Shown one piece after another: positions 18,024 through 25,845 of a DNA stretch of 64,000 bases; the first letter of the stretch is position 1, and each line of letters starts with the position of its first letter. The stretch comes from CAIUPE01 sp037131735 (GTDB lineage Bacteria > Pseudomonadota > Alphaproteobacteria > Rhizobiales > Beijerinckiaceae). Position numbers and translations under genes: made by a program. The DNA is taken from the NCBI GenBank assembly GCA_037131735.1, contig JBAXQM010000009.1:27106-91105 (forward strand), read 5' to 3'. The notes under the pieces were generated by a model. That model had not been told where the DNA came from and ran no database searches. It saw only the letters and a program-made list of their open reading frames with translations.

Positions 18024-18407
18024 TTAGTGTTCAGCTGAAACAAGCGCTGCGGGGTCTACCGGCTTAATCGCCACCGATTCACCGCAGCCGCAGGCCGAAG
18101 TTTCATTCGGATTATTGAAGACGAATTGGCTGGTGAATTTATCAGTCTTGTAATCCATCTCGGTGCCGACCAAAAACATCAGCGCCTTCGGGTCGATGAC
18201 GACCTTCACGCCTTTGTCTTCAACAACATCCTCATGAGCCGCGAGGCTCTCGGCATAGTCGATTGTGTAGGCCATGCCGGCGCAGCCGCCATTTTTGACG
18301 CCCACGCGAATGGCAGCGATCGGCTTATCGACATTTTCCATGATGAAGCGGATGCGCGCCGCAGCGGCATCGGTCAGCGACATCAGCTTAAGACTTGATC
18401 CTGCCAT
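18024..18407 (-). CDS. sufA: A-type iron-sulfur carrier SufA/IscA
   Basis: A-type carriers hold and pass on Fe-S clusters made on SufBCD. I chose the ATG at 18407, giving 127 residues beginning MAGSSLKLMSLT, because GGGGAGAG lies just upstream. An in-frame ATG 24 bases earlier is less likely. The three conserved cysteines are present: one in VKNGGCAGMAY and two in SACGCGES near the C-terminus. It is the last gene of the suf operon, after the DUF59 gene. Confidence 0.93.
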   Translation of the reverse strand: MAGSSLKLMSLTDAAAARIRFIMENVDKPIAAIRVGVKNGGCAGMAYTIDYAESLAAHEDVVEDKGVKVVIDPKALMFLVGTEMDYKTDKFTSQFVFNNPNETSACGCGESVAIKPVDPAALVSAEH

Positions 18408-18487
18408 CTTACTCTCCCCGGCCGGGTTCAAGGCCCGGCGGATGATTCACTCTATCATATGGGGCGTGACGCCCAAACGCCAAGCCC

Positions 18488-18874
18488 TTAAAACATATCA
18501 AGCGCGACGCGCGCTTCCTCAGACATGCGCGATTGATCCCAAGGCGGATCAAAAACCATACGCACTTCGACTGAACGTACACCCGGAACCGTGCTCACCG
18601 CCGTATCAACCCAGCCCGGCATTTCGCCAGCGACCGGGCACCCGGGCGCCGTCAAAGTCATATCGATCTCAACATGACGATCGTCATTGATCGCAATGCG
18701 ATAGATGAGACCAAGCTCGTAAATATCGGAGGGAATTTCCGGATCATAAACAGTCTTCAACGCCGCAATAATATCGTCAGTCAAACGATCAATCTCTTCG
18801 GGAGGCAAAGCCGAAGGCGCAGCGATATCCGTCTGATTTGGCTTTTCCTCAAGCGGCGGAGCGGCATCATTCAT
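18488..18874 (-). CDS. SUF-system DUF59/MIP18 family protein (SufT-like)
   Basis: This 128-residue protein belongs to the DUF59 (MIP18) family, which aids Fe-S cluster maturation. Residues about 28-125 hold the domain, with VYDPEIPSDIYELGLIY and the conserved Cys in TLTAPGCPVAGEMP. The first about 25 residues are a Pro/Glu-rich extension. GGGAGAG precedes the ATG. It lies between sufS and sufA on the same strand, the usual alphaproteobacterial order, which supports the SUF role. Confidence 0.9.
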   Translation of the reverse strand: MNDAAPPLEEKPNQTDIAAPSALPPEEIDRLTDDIIAALKTVYDPEIPSDIYELGLIYRIAINDDRHVEIDMTLTAPGCPVAGEMPGWVDTAVSTVPGVRSVEVRMVFDPPWDQSRMSEEARVALDMF

Positions 18875-18892
18875 TCTCGTCTCTCCCGCGTA

Positions 18893-20128
18893 TCAAGAAA
18901 ACATCGATTGCGCTTTGCGCAACGCATCAACCAGTGCATCAACTTCTGCATGCGTGTTGTAGAACGCAAAGGACGCGCGGCATGTTGACGTAACCCCAAA
19001 GCGTTTCAATAAAGGCTGCGCACAATGCGTGCCTGCGCGAACAGCAATACCCGAGCGATCAATGATCGTCGCCACATCATGCGCATGCGCGCCTTGCATT
19101 TCAAAGGCAACAATCGCGCCCTTACCCGGCGCTTTGCCGAAGATGCGCAACGAGTTCAATTCAGACAAACGCTCCATGGCGTAATGTCCAAGCGACTCTT
19201 CATGCTTCAAAGCTGCAGCGCGATCCATCGATTGCATGTAATCAAGCGCTGCGCCCAAACCAATCGCTTGTACAATTGGCGGCGTGCCCGCTTCAAAGCG
19301 GTGCGGCGGCTCGTTGTAGGTGACAGAGTCTTCAGTCACCACGCTAATCATCTCACCGCCGCCATTAAAGGGCGGCATTTTTTCAAGCAAGGCGCGCTTG
19401 CCATAAGCAACGCCAATACCTGTGGGGCCATAAAGTTTGTGGCCCGTGAGACAGTAGAAATCGACATCCAGAGCGCGCACATCGGTCGGCACATGCACCG
19501 CACCTTGGCAGCCATCAACCATGATATAGGCACCATGTTTGCGCGCAATCTTTACCATTTCCGCGATAGGATTGATTGTGCCCAACATATTCGACATCTG
19601 CGAAATGGCGACGATCTTGGTCTTTGGCGTGAAGAGCTTTTCGTAAGCCTCAAGGTCAAGAACGCCGCGCTCATCGCAAGGGATCCATTTAATCACCGCG
19701 CCATGTCGTTCGCGATGAAAATGCCAAGGAACGATATTGGAATGATGTTCCATCACCGAGAGGATAATCTCATCACCCTCTTGCAGAACCATACGCCCCA
19801 AAGACGCGGCAACAAGATTCATCGCTTCTGTGGCATTACGTGTAAAAATGATTTCGTCGGTCGAGGCCGCATTAATGAATGCGCGAACTGTTTCGCGTGC
19901 ATGTTCAAATGCCTCGGTCGCTGCATTGGCTAAATAATGAAGTCCGCGATGAACATTGGCATATTCATTCTCATAGGCATAAACCATGCGGTCTAAAACC
20001 TGCTTTGGCTTTTGCGCGGAAGCGGCATTATCGAGATAAACAAGCTTTTTGCCATAAACCTCTTTCGAGAGAATCGGAAAATCCGCTCTTACTGTCACGA
20101 CATCAAAGGTTTTGGTGTGAGCATTCAT
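18893..20128 (-). CDS. sufS: Cysteine desulfurase SufS (class II)
   Basis: SufS takes sulfur from cysteine to supply Fe-S cluster assembly. The ATG at 20128 overlaps the sufD stop in ATGA and gives 411 residues. A start 21 bases earlier lies inside sufD and is unlikely. Key residues are the PLP lysine Lys231 in LTGHKLYGPTG and the catalytic Cys369 in AVRAGTHCAQPL, both of the SufS/CsdA type. VMEHHSNIVPW is also typical. Translational coupling to sufD fits stoichiometric production of the SUF machine. Confidence 0.96.
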   Translation of the reverse strand: MNAHTKTFDVVTVRADFPILSKEVYGKKLVYLDNAASAQKPKQVLDRMVYAYENEYANVHRGLHYLANAATEAFEHARETVRAFINAASTDEIIFTRNATEAMNLVAASLGRMVLQEGDEIILSVMEHHSNIVPWHFHRERHGAVIKWIPCDERGVLDLEAYEKLFTPKTKIVAISQMSNMLGTINPIAEMVKIARKHGAYIMVDGCQGAVHVPTDVRALDVDFYCLTGHKLYGPTGIGVAYGKRALLEKMPPFNGGGEMISVVTEDSVTYNEPPHRFEAGTPPIVQAIGLGAALDYMQSMDRAAALKHEESLGHYAMERLSELNSLRIFGKAPGKGAIVAFEMQGAHAHDVATIIDRSGIAVRAGTHCAQPLLKRFGVTSTCRASFAFYNTHAEVDALVDALRKAQSMFS

Positions 20129-21375
20129 GCGCCGCGTGCCTTGAGCCACTGCTCTACGAGCGCTTCGAGCGTATCGCGGATCGCATCATGTTCGATGTTT
20201 TCGAGCGCCTCGCCGACAAAGGCCTGCAACATGAGGGCTTCGGCTTCTGTCTTCGGCAATCCACGTGCCCGCAAATAGAAGAGCAAATCTTCATCCAGCG
20301 CGCCAACGGTAGCGCCATGGCCGCAGGCAACATCATCCGCGAAAATTTCGAGCTCGGGCTTGTTGTTCATCGTCGCGCCGTCTTCAAGCACGATAGCACG
20401 GCTCATCATCTTACCGTCTGTCTGCTGCGCGCCTGGACGAACAATGATCTTGCCTTGGAACACGCCGGTCGACTCGTGATCAAGAACATGCGCAAAAAAC
20501 TCGCGGCTTTGGCATTCGGGAACGGCATGATCGACCACAAGTGTCGTATCCGCATGTTGTTTCGCATTAAGAAGGCTGGCGCTGGAGATTTCAGCCTTTG
20601 ATTGCTCGCCTTCAAAGCGGAAGAAAATCTGATGTCGTGAGAGAGAACCACCGACAACAAAATTATGGCCGCGATAAAGGCTCTCTTTGCCCATAGCGCC
20701 ACCAAAAGTCGTCAGCACCGTTGCAGCGTGATCGACAAGATTCAGTCTTAAATGATCAAAGGTGACATGATCACCCATGCGCAATTCCAGAACGCTATCA
20801 ATCAACGATCCCGCAGCAGCACCTTCATGGCTCTCGACAATGAAGGCCTTCGCATGATCGCCAACATTCACGCGCACGCGCGGATAAGACGCATGAGCGC
20901 CGGTTGTCACAAGCCGAATAAGGATAGGCTTGTCGATCTCGGCTTTCGCAGCAATCGCAATATCGAGAACGCTATCTGAAAAAGCGGCATTGAGCGCAAT
21001 CACGGGATCGGCGCTTAAAAGCCCCTTCTCATTCGACCCATCATCGGCCAAAGCGGAAGACGCAGAAACGCTCACGCCCTTCGGCAACGCGCCCGAAAGC
21101 GAAGCGTCGTAACGACCATCAACAAGCGTCAATACATGCGCGTCGATAGCGGCGAGCGCAGATGTCACGGTGATCTTGCCGCCAACCTTTGCCGGCGGCG
21201 GTGCGCTCTTCAGCAACGCACGCAGATCGGTATAGTGATAGGCTTCCACACGACGATGCGGGAGACCGTGTTCAAGAAAGCGCGCGAAGGCCTCTTTGCG
21301 ATCCGACGCAACAGTGGCACCTTGCGCAATCAGCGCCTGCTCGGCTTCAGTCTTTAAAGGCGTGATATTCGACAT
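20125..21375 (-). CDS. sufD: Fe-S assembly scaffold subunit SufD
   Basis: SufD pairs with SufB in the SufBC2D scaffold. The 416-residue protein has the beta-helix core shared with SufB and the signature YRGHNFVVGGSLSRHQ. The C-terminal helical domain has VACGHGATVGALDEDLLFYLRARGLP, in which the His of CGHGAT lies at the SufB-SufD interface in the known structure. GAGGA precedes the ATG, 7 bases after the sufC stop. It overlaps sufS by 4 bases. Confidence 0.95.
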   Translation of the reverse strand: MSNITPLKTEAEQALIAQGATVASDRKEAFARFLEHGLPHRRVEAYHYTDLRALLKSAPPPAKVGGKITVTSALAAIDAHVLTLVDGRYDASLSGALPKGVSVSASSALADDGSNEKGLLSADPVIALNAAFSDSVLDIAIAAKAEIDKPILIRLVTTGAHASYPRVRVNVGDHAKAFIVESHEGAAAGSLIDSVLELRMGDHVTFDHLRLNLVDHAATVLTTFGGAMGKESLYRGHNFVVGGSLSRHQIFFRFEGEQSKAEISSASLLNAKQHADTTLVVDHAVPECQSREFFAHVLDHESTGVFQGKIIVRPGAQQTDGKMMSRAIVLEDGATMNNKPELEIFADDVACGHGATVGALDEDLLFYLRARGLPKTEAEALMLQAFVGEALENIEHDAIRDTLEALVEQWLKARGA

Positions 21376-21382
21376 ACTATCC

Positions 21383-22141
21383 TCACGCCGCCGCGTTCGT
21401 CACGTAGTCGGCATAGCCATTGGCTTCGAGTTCGAGTGCCAATTCCTTGCCGCCCGTGCGCACGATCTGCCCCTTCGACATCACATGAACCGTATCGGGC
21501 ACGATGTAATTCAGAAGACGCTGATAATGCGTGATCACAAGGAACGACCGCTTCGCCGAGCGGAGTGCGTTGACACCCTCCGAGACAATCTTCAACGCAT
21601 CAATATCGAGGCCTGAGTCCGTCTCATCGAGAATGCCGATGGACGGCTCAAGCAGCGCCATCTGCAAAATTTCCATGCGCTTCTTTTCGCCGCCCGAAAA
21701 GCCGACATTCAAACCGCGCTTCAACATATCCTGCGGGATGCCGAGTTTTTCAGCCCCAGCCTTCACGCGACGCATAAAATCAGGTGTTGTTAGCTCGTCT
21801 TCGCCACGACCTTTACGTTGCGCATTCAAGGCCGCCTTCAAGAAAGTCATGGTTGCGACGCCCGGGATTTCGAGCGGATATTGGAAAGCGAGAAATACGC
21901 CGGCCGCCGCGCGCTCATCCGGCTCCATCTCGAGAAGGTTCTTGCCGTCGAGCAAAATTTCGCCATCGAGCACTTCGTAGTCTTGCTTGCCCGCGATGAC
22001 ATAAGACAGCGTCGATTTGCCCGAACCATTCGGCCCCATGATCGCAGCGACTTCGCCATCGCGGATCGTGAGATTGAGACCGTTCAAAATTTTCTTCGTG
22101 CCGTCTTCAATGGCGACATGGAGATTGCGGATTTCCAACAT
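21383..22141 (-). CDS. sufC: SUF ATPase SufC
   Basis: SufC is the ABC-type ATPase of the SUF scaffold. The 252-residue protein has Walker A GPNGSGKST, the signature LNVGFSGGEKKR, Walker B-like IGILDETDSGLD and the switch His in LVITHYQRLL. It lacks membrane segments, as expected. It lies between sufB and sufD with short gaps (43 and 7 bases). Confidence 0.97.
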   Translation of the reverse strand: MLEIRNLHVAIEDGTKKILNGLNLTIRDGEVAAIMGPNGSGKSTLSYVIAGKQDYEVLDGEILLDGKNLLEMEPDERAAAGVFLAFQYPLEIPGVATMTFLKAALNAQRKGRGEDELTTPDFMRRVKAGAEKLGIPQDMLKRGLNVGFSGGEKKRMEILQMALLEPSIGILDETDSGLDIDALKIVSEGVNALRSAKRSFLVITHYQRLLNYIVPDTVHVMSKGQIVRTGGKELALELEANGYADYVTNAAA

Positions 22142-22184
22142 AATCGAATGCCCTAATTTAAAATATCTGCGCTAAGCGCAATAA

Positions 22185-23654
22185 TTAGCCGACCGAACCT
22201 TCAAGGCTGATCGAGATGAGTTTCTGTGCTTCAACCGCGAATTCCATCGGCAATTGTTGCAGCACATCTTTAACGAAGCCATTGACGATCAGCGCCGTTG
22301 CTTCTTCAGCCGACAAACCTCGCTGACGGCAATAGAAGAGCTGATCTTCCGAGATCTTCGATGTCGTCGCTTCATGCTCGAACACGGCCGATGCATTTTT
22401 TGATTCCAGATAAGGAACCGTATGCGCCCCGCATGTCTCGCCAATCAGCAATGAATCACAATTCGTGAAATTGCGCGCATTTGTCGCTTTGCGATGCGCT
22501 GACACCTGACCACGATAGGTGTTCTGCGACTTACCTGCGGAAATGCCCTTCGAGATGATGCGGCTTGTCGTGTTCTTGCCAAGATGAATCATCTTTGTGC
22601 CGCTGTCGACTTGCTGATAACCATTAGACACAGCAATCGAATAAAATTCACCACGCGAATTATCACCGCGCAAAATGCAGCTCGGATATTTCCAAGTGAT
22701 CGCCGAACCGGTTTCAACTTGCGTCCAGCTGATCTTTGAATTTGCGCCACGGCAATCGCCGCGCTTGGTCACAAAGTTATAGATCCCGCCTTTGCCTTCG
22801 GCGTCGCCGGGATACCAGTTCTGTACGGTCGAATATTTGATCTCGGCATCATCCATCGCCACAAGTTCAACGACGGCTGCATGAAGCTGATTCTCGTCGC
22901 GTTGCGGCGCCGTGCAGCCTTCGAGATAGGAGACGTAAGAACCCTTCTCCGCGATGATCAATGTGCGCTCGAACTGCCCGGTGTTTTTTTCATTAATACG
23001 GAAGTAAGTCGACAATTCCATCGGGCAGCGTGTGCCTTCGGGAATGTAAACAAACGACCCATCCGTGAAGACCGCGCAATTCAATGTCGCGTAATAATTA
23101 TCCGTTACCGGCACAACAGAGCCGAGATATTTTTTGACGAGTTCCGGATGATCTTTGATCGCTTCCGAAATCGAGCAGAAAATCACGCCCGCTTTCTTCA
23201 ATTCTTCTTTGAAGGTCGTGACAACCGAGACCGAGTCAAACACCGCATCAACGGCGACTTTTGATGTCTGCACACCGGCGAGAAGTTCCTGCTCGCGCAA
23301 AGGAATGCCGAGTTTCTTATACGTGTCGAGAATAGCGGGATCGACATCATCTAGTGTTTTTGGTGCGGCGTTCTTTTTCGGTGCCGCGTAATAATATGAA
23401 TCGTTGAAATCGATTTTGGGATAATGGACGCGCGCCCATTGTGGCTCATCCATCGTCTTCCAACGGCGGAATGCATCAAGGCGCCAGTCGAGCATCCATT
23501 GCGGCTCGCCCTTCTTCGCCGAGATAAAGCGGACAATATCTTCGTTCAGGCCCTTGGGGGCCTTGTCGACCTCAAGGTCCGTGGTGAACCCATATTTGTA
23601 CTGATCGACATCGAGCTGTTTGACCTGCTCGACGGTCTCCTTAACGGCAACCAT
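22185..23654 (-). CDS. sufB: Fe-S assembly scaffold subunit SufB
   Basis: SufB is the scaffold subunit on which the cluster is built. I chose the ATG at 23654 (489 residues, MVAVKETVEQV) because AGGAGAG lies 7 bases upstream. Conserved stretches include PEGTRCPMELSTYFRIN, SYVSYLEGCTAPQRDENQLHAAVVE, of which YLEGCTAPQ is diagnostic, and NCDSLLIGE. The C-terminal YCRQRGLSAEEATALIVNGF is shared with SufD. The gene lies 57 bases after the IscS-like desulfurase gene. Confidence 0.96.
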   Translation of the reverse strand: MVAVKETVEQVKQLDVDQYKYGFTTDLEVDKAPKGLNEDIVRFISAKKGEPQWMLDWRLDAFRRWKTMDEPQWARVHYPKIDFNDSYYYAAPKKNAAPKTLDDVDPAILDTYKKLGIPLREQELLAGVQTSKVAVDAVFDSVSVVTTFKEELKKAGVIFCSISEAIKDHPELVKKYLGSVVPVTDNYYATLNCAVFTDGSFVYIPEGTRCPMELSTYFRINEKNTGQFERTLIIAEKGSYVSYLEGCTAPQRDENQLHAAVVELVAMDDAEIKYSTVQNWYPGDAEGKGGIYNFVTKRGDCRGANSKISWTQVETGSAITWKYPSCILRGDNSRGEFYSIAVSNGYQQVDSGTKMIHLGKNTTSRIISKGISAGKSQNTYRGQVSAHRKATNARNFTNCDSLLIGETCGAHTVPYLESKNASAVFEHEATTSKISEDQLFYCRQRGLSAEEATALIVNGFVKDVLQQLPMEFAVEAQKLISISLEGSVG

Positions 23655-23711
23655 TTGACTCTCCTGACAAACCGGCTTCAAGGGCTCGGCGTCACCTCAA
23701 ACCCGCTTTTA

Positions 23712-24887
23712 TCACGCGGCGCGGGTCCGCGTCTTCATTTTCCTGATAATATCTTCACAAGCAGACGCAAATTTGACGACATCATCAGGCGTTGACGAAT
23801 AGCCGAAACTGACGCGCAACGCACCCTTCGCGATATCGGATGACACGCCCATCGCGTCAAGCACATGCGACCTCTTGACCTTCCCCGACGAACAGGCTGA
23901 CCCAGAGGACAAAGCGAGGCCCGCAAGGTCAAATCCCATCAACGCCGTCTCGGCGGAGAGACCGGGAACAGAAAATGCCAACGTATTCTGCAAACGCGGA
24001 GCGTTTTGGCCAAAAATCAGAGCGTCAGGCGCTATTTTGAGGAGTTGCGCCTCGGCTTCGGCGCGTAAAGCCGCCAAACGAGGCGTTTCTGTAGCAAGCG
24101 CTGCTTCGGCCGCACGACACGCCGCGCCAAAGCCCGCAATAAGAGCTGTCGCCTCGGTGCCCGCGCGCGCACCCTTTTCCTGCCCGCCGCCCCGAATTAA
24201 CCGGTCCTGCAAGCTCAAACCGCCCGATTTGAAGATAAGCGCCCCAATCCCCTGCGGTCCGCCGATCTTATGCGCGGAGATAGTTAGAATATCCGCGCCC
24301 GCCGCCACCTGATCGAGCGGCAAACGCCCCGCCGCCTGCACTGCATCACAATGGAGAAGGCCACGATGGGCATGCACAATCTGCGAAAGCGCGGGAATAT
24401 TCTGAAGAACGCCCGTCTCACTATTCGCGACTTGAATCGACACCAGCGCGCGACCGCCTTGCGCGGTAATCTCATGAAGACGCTCCTCCAATACCGACGA
24501 GACGATCCGCCCCTCGCTATCGACCAGCAATAGGCTCTGCGCCTCTTTCGGCATCCGCGCACCTTCAAGGCATGAGGGATGCTCAACCGCACTCATTAAA
24601 AGATGAGTTAAAGCAAGTGGTTCACCTTCAGTCTTAATACCCAAGGTCAACGCAGTTGCATTTGCTTCCGTCGCCCCGCTCGTGAAAACAATGTCGCGGG
24701 ACGAGGCGCCACATAGCGATGCAATCGCGTCGCGGGCCTCTTCAATCACCGCACGCGCCGTGCGCCCTTCTGCGTGAACAGACGAGGGATTACCAACTCG
24801 TGCAAATGCCGCAAAGAGTGCGTCCCGCGCCTCGGGACGTAGTGGTGCTGTCGCATTATGATCGAGATAGGTCCTGACGCCGCCCAT
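23712..24887 (-). CDS. Cysteine desulfurase, IscS/NifS-like (class I), first gene of the suf operon
   Basis: This is a second, class I cysteine desulfurase, distinct from SufS. The start at 24887 (391 residues, MGGVRTYLDHNATAPL) matches the family N-terminus. A further in-frame ATG at 24989 would add 34 residues of unrelated sequence. The PLP lysine is Lys207 in SAHKIGGPQG. The catalytic Cys332 sits in the long flexible loop SSGSACSSGKVKRS. Such a gene often heads alphaproteobacterial suf operons. No iscR- or rirA-like regulator gene lies upstream. Confidence 0.92.
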   Translation of the reverse strand: MGGVRTYLDHNATAPLRPEARDALFAAFARVGNPSSVHAEGRTARAVIEEARDAIASLCGASSRDIVFTSGATEANATALTLGIKTEGEPLALTHLLMSAVEHPSCLEGARMPKEAQSLLLVDSEGRIVSSVLEERLHEITAQGGRALVSIQVANSETGVLQNIPALSQIVHAHRGLLHCDAVQAAGRLPLDQVAAGADILTISAHKIGGPQGIGALIFKSGGLSLQDRLIRGGGQEKGARAGTEATALIAGFGAACRAAEAALATETPRLAALRAEAEAQLLKIAPDALIFGQNAPRLQNTLAFSVPGLSAETALMGFDLAGLALSSGSACSSGKVKRSHVLDAMGVSSDIAKGALRVSFGYSSTPDDVVKFASACEDIIRKMKTRTRAA

Positions 24888-25113
24888 GGGTGCGACCGCC
24901 TCCTGAGTTTTTCGAGCCAGATGCCGGAAATGCTTGCATTTCACCCCGGCCACCGTGCTAAACACCGCTACCGAGACGGTTTGGCACATTGCCCAACCAA
25001 AATTCCGTGGAACGTTCAGCGGTTCTGGCTTCGCCTCGTGAACCTGTCAAGCGACAGGGCGGGTGTGCCGCTCTTGTGAACCCGTCGCGGTGCCACGCCG
25101 AGGTGAGAAAACT

Positions 25114-25770
25114 ATGCCTGAGGTCATTTTTACGGGTCCCGCTGGCCGAATCGAGGGACGCTACAACCAGTCGAAAACCCGCGGCGCGCCCATCGCCATA
25201 ATCCTTCATCCACATCCGCAATTCGGCGGCACGATGAATAACCCCCTCGTCTACGCGCTTTACTACTCATTTCTTGAGCGCGGCTTTTCGACCCTGCGAT
25301 TCAATTTCCGGGGCGTCGGCCGAAGCCAAGGCGCATTCGATCACGGCTCGGGCGAATTGTCCGATGCCGCTTCGGCGCTTGATTGGGCGCAGTCCATCAA
25401 TCCGGATGCGCGCGCGTGCTGGATCACGGGTATTTCATTCGGCGCCTGGATTGGCATGCAGCTTTTGATGCGTCGCCCTGAAATCGAAGGTTTCATTTCG
25501 ATTGCCGCACCGGCGAACCGGTTCGACTTCTCCTTCTTGGCGCCCTGCCCGTCATCAGGTTTGTTTGTTCATGGCACGCAAGATCGCGTCGCACCCGCGA
25601 AGGAAGTTATTCCGATCATCGAAAAAGTGAAAACGCAAAAAGGCATCAAGCTCGAACATCAGATGGTCGAAGGTGCCAATCATTTCTTTGAAGATAAAAC
25701 AGATGAACTCATGCTTGTCGTCGATAAATATCTCGACAAACGTTTGGGCCCAAAAAGCACAACACGCTGA
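25114..25770 (+). CDS. Alpha/beta hydrolase (COG2945-type)
   Basis: This small 218-residue alpha/beta-hydrolase starts at 25114, with GAGGTGAG upstream. An ATG 51 bases earlier adds non-conserved sequence. It has the HPHPQFGGTMNN loop, NFRGVGRSQGAFDHG and a nucleophile elbow GISFGAW. The Asp in HGTQDRVAP and the His in GANHFFEDK can complete the triad. Genes of this family are often divergent from the IscS-like/suf operon in this order, as here. The substrate is unknown. Confidence 0.88.
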   Translation: MPEVIFTGPAGRIEGRYNQSKTRGAPIAIILHPHPQFGGTMNNPLVYALYYSFLERGFSTLRFNFRGVGRSQGAFDHGSGELSDAASALDWAQSINPDARACWITGISFGAWIGMQLLMRRPEIEGFISIAAPANRFDFSFLAPCPSSGLFVHGTQDRVAPAKEVIPIIEKVKTQKGIKLEHQMVEGANHFFEDKTDELMLVVDKYLDKRLGPKSTTR

Positions 25771-25790
25771 ATTCAGATAGAACAAATAAT

Positions 25791-25820
25791 AAACCCGCTT
25801 GGAGCAATCCAAGCGGGTTT
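25791..25820. terminator. Bidirectional intrinsic terminator between the hydrolase and rne
   Basis: A perfect 12-bp stem AAACCCGCTTGG/CCAAGCGGGTTT with an AGCAAT loop lies between two convergent genes. It is followed by ATTGTTGTTT on the plus strand and by ATTATTTGTT on the minus strand. Confidence 0.85.
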
Positions 25821-25845
25821 ATTGTTGTTTAAAATTCAGAAGAGG

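Noticed and set aside
19025..19933. A 302-codon open frame opposite sufS
   Set aside because: It is the antisense shadow of sufS. The composition is rich in Arg, His and Cys, it has no family resemblance, and the sense strand holds a complete enzyme with catalytic residues.
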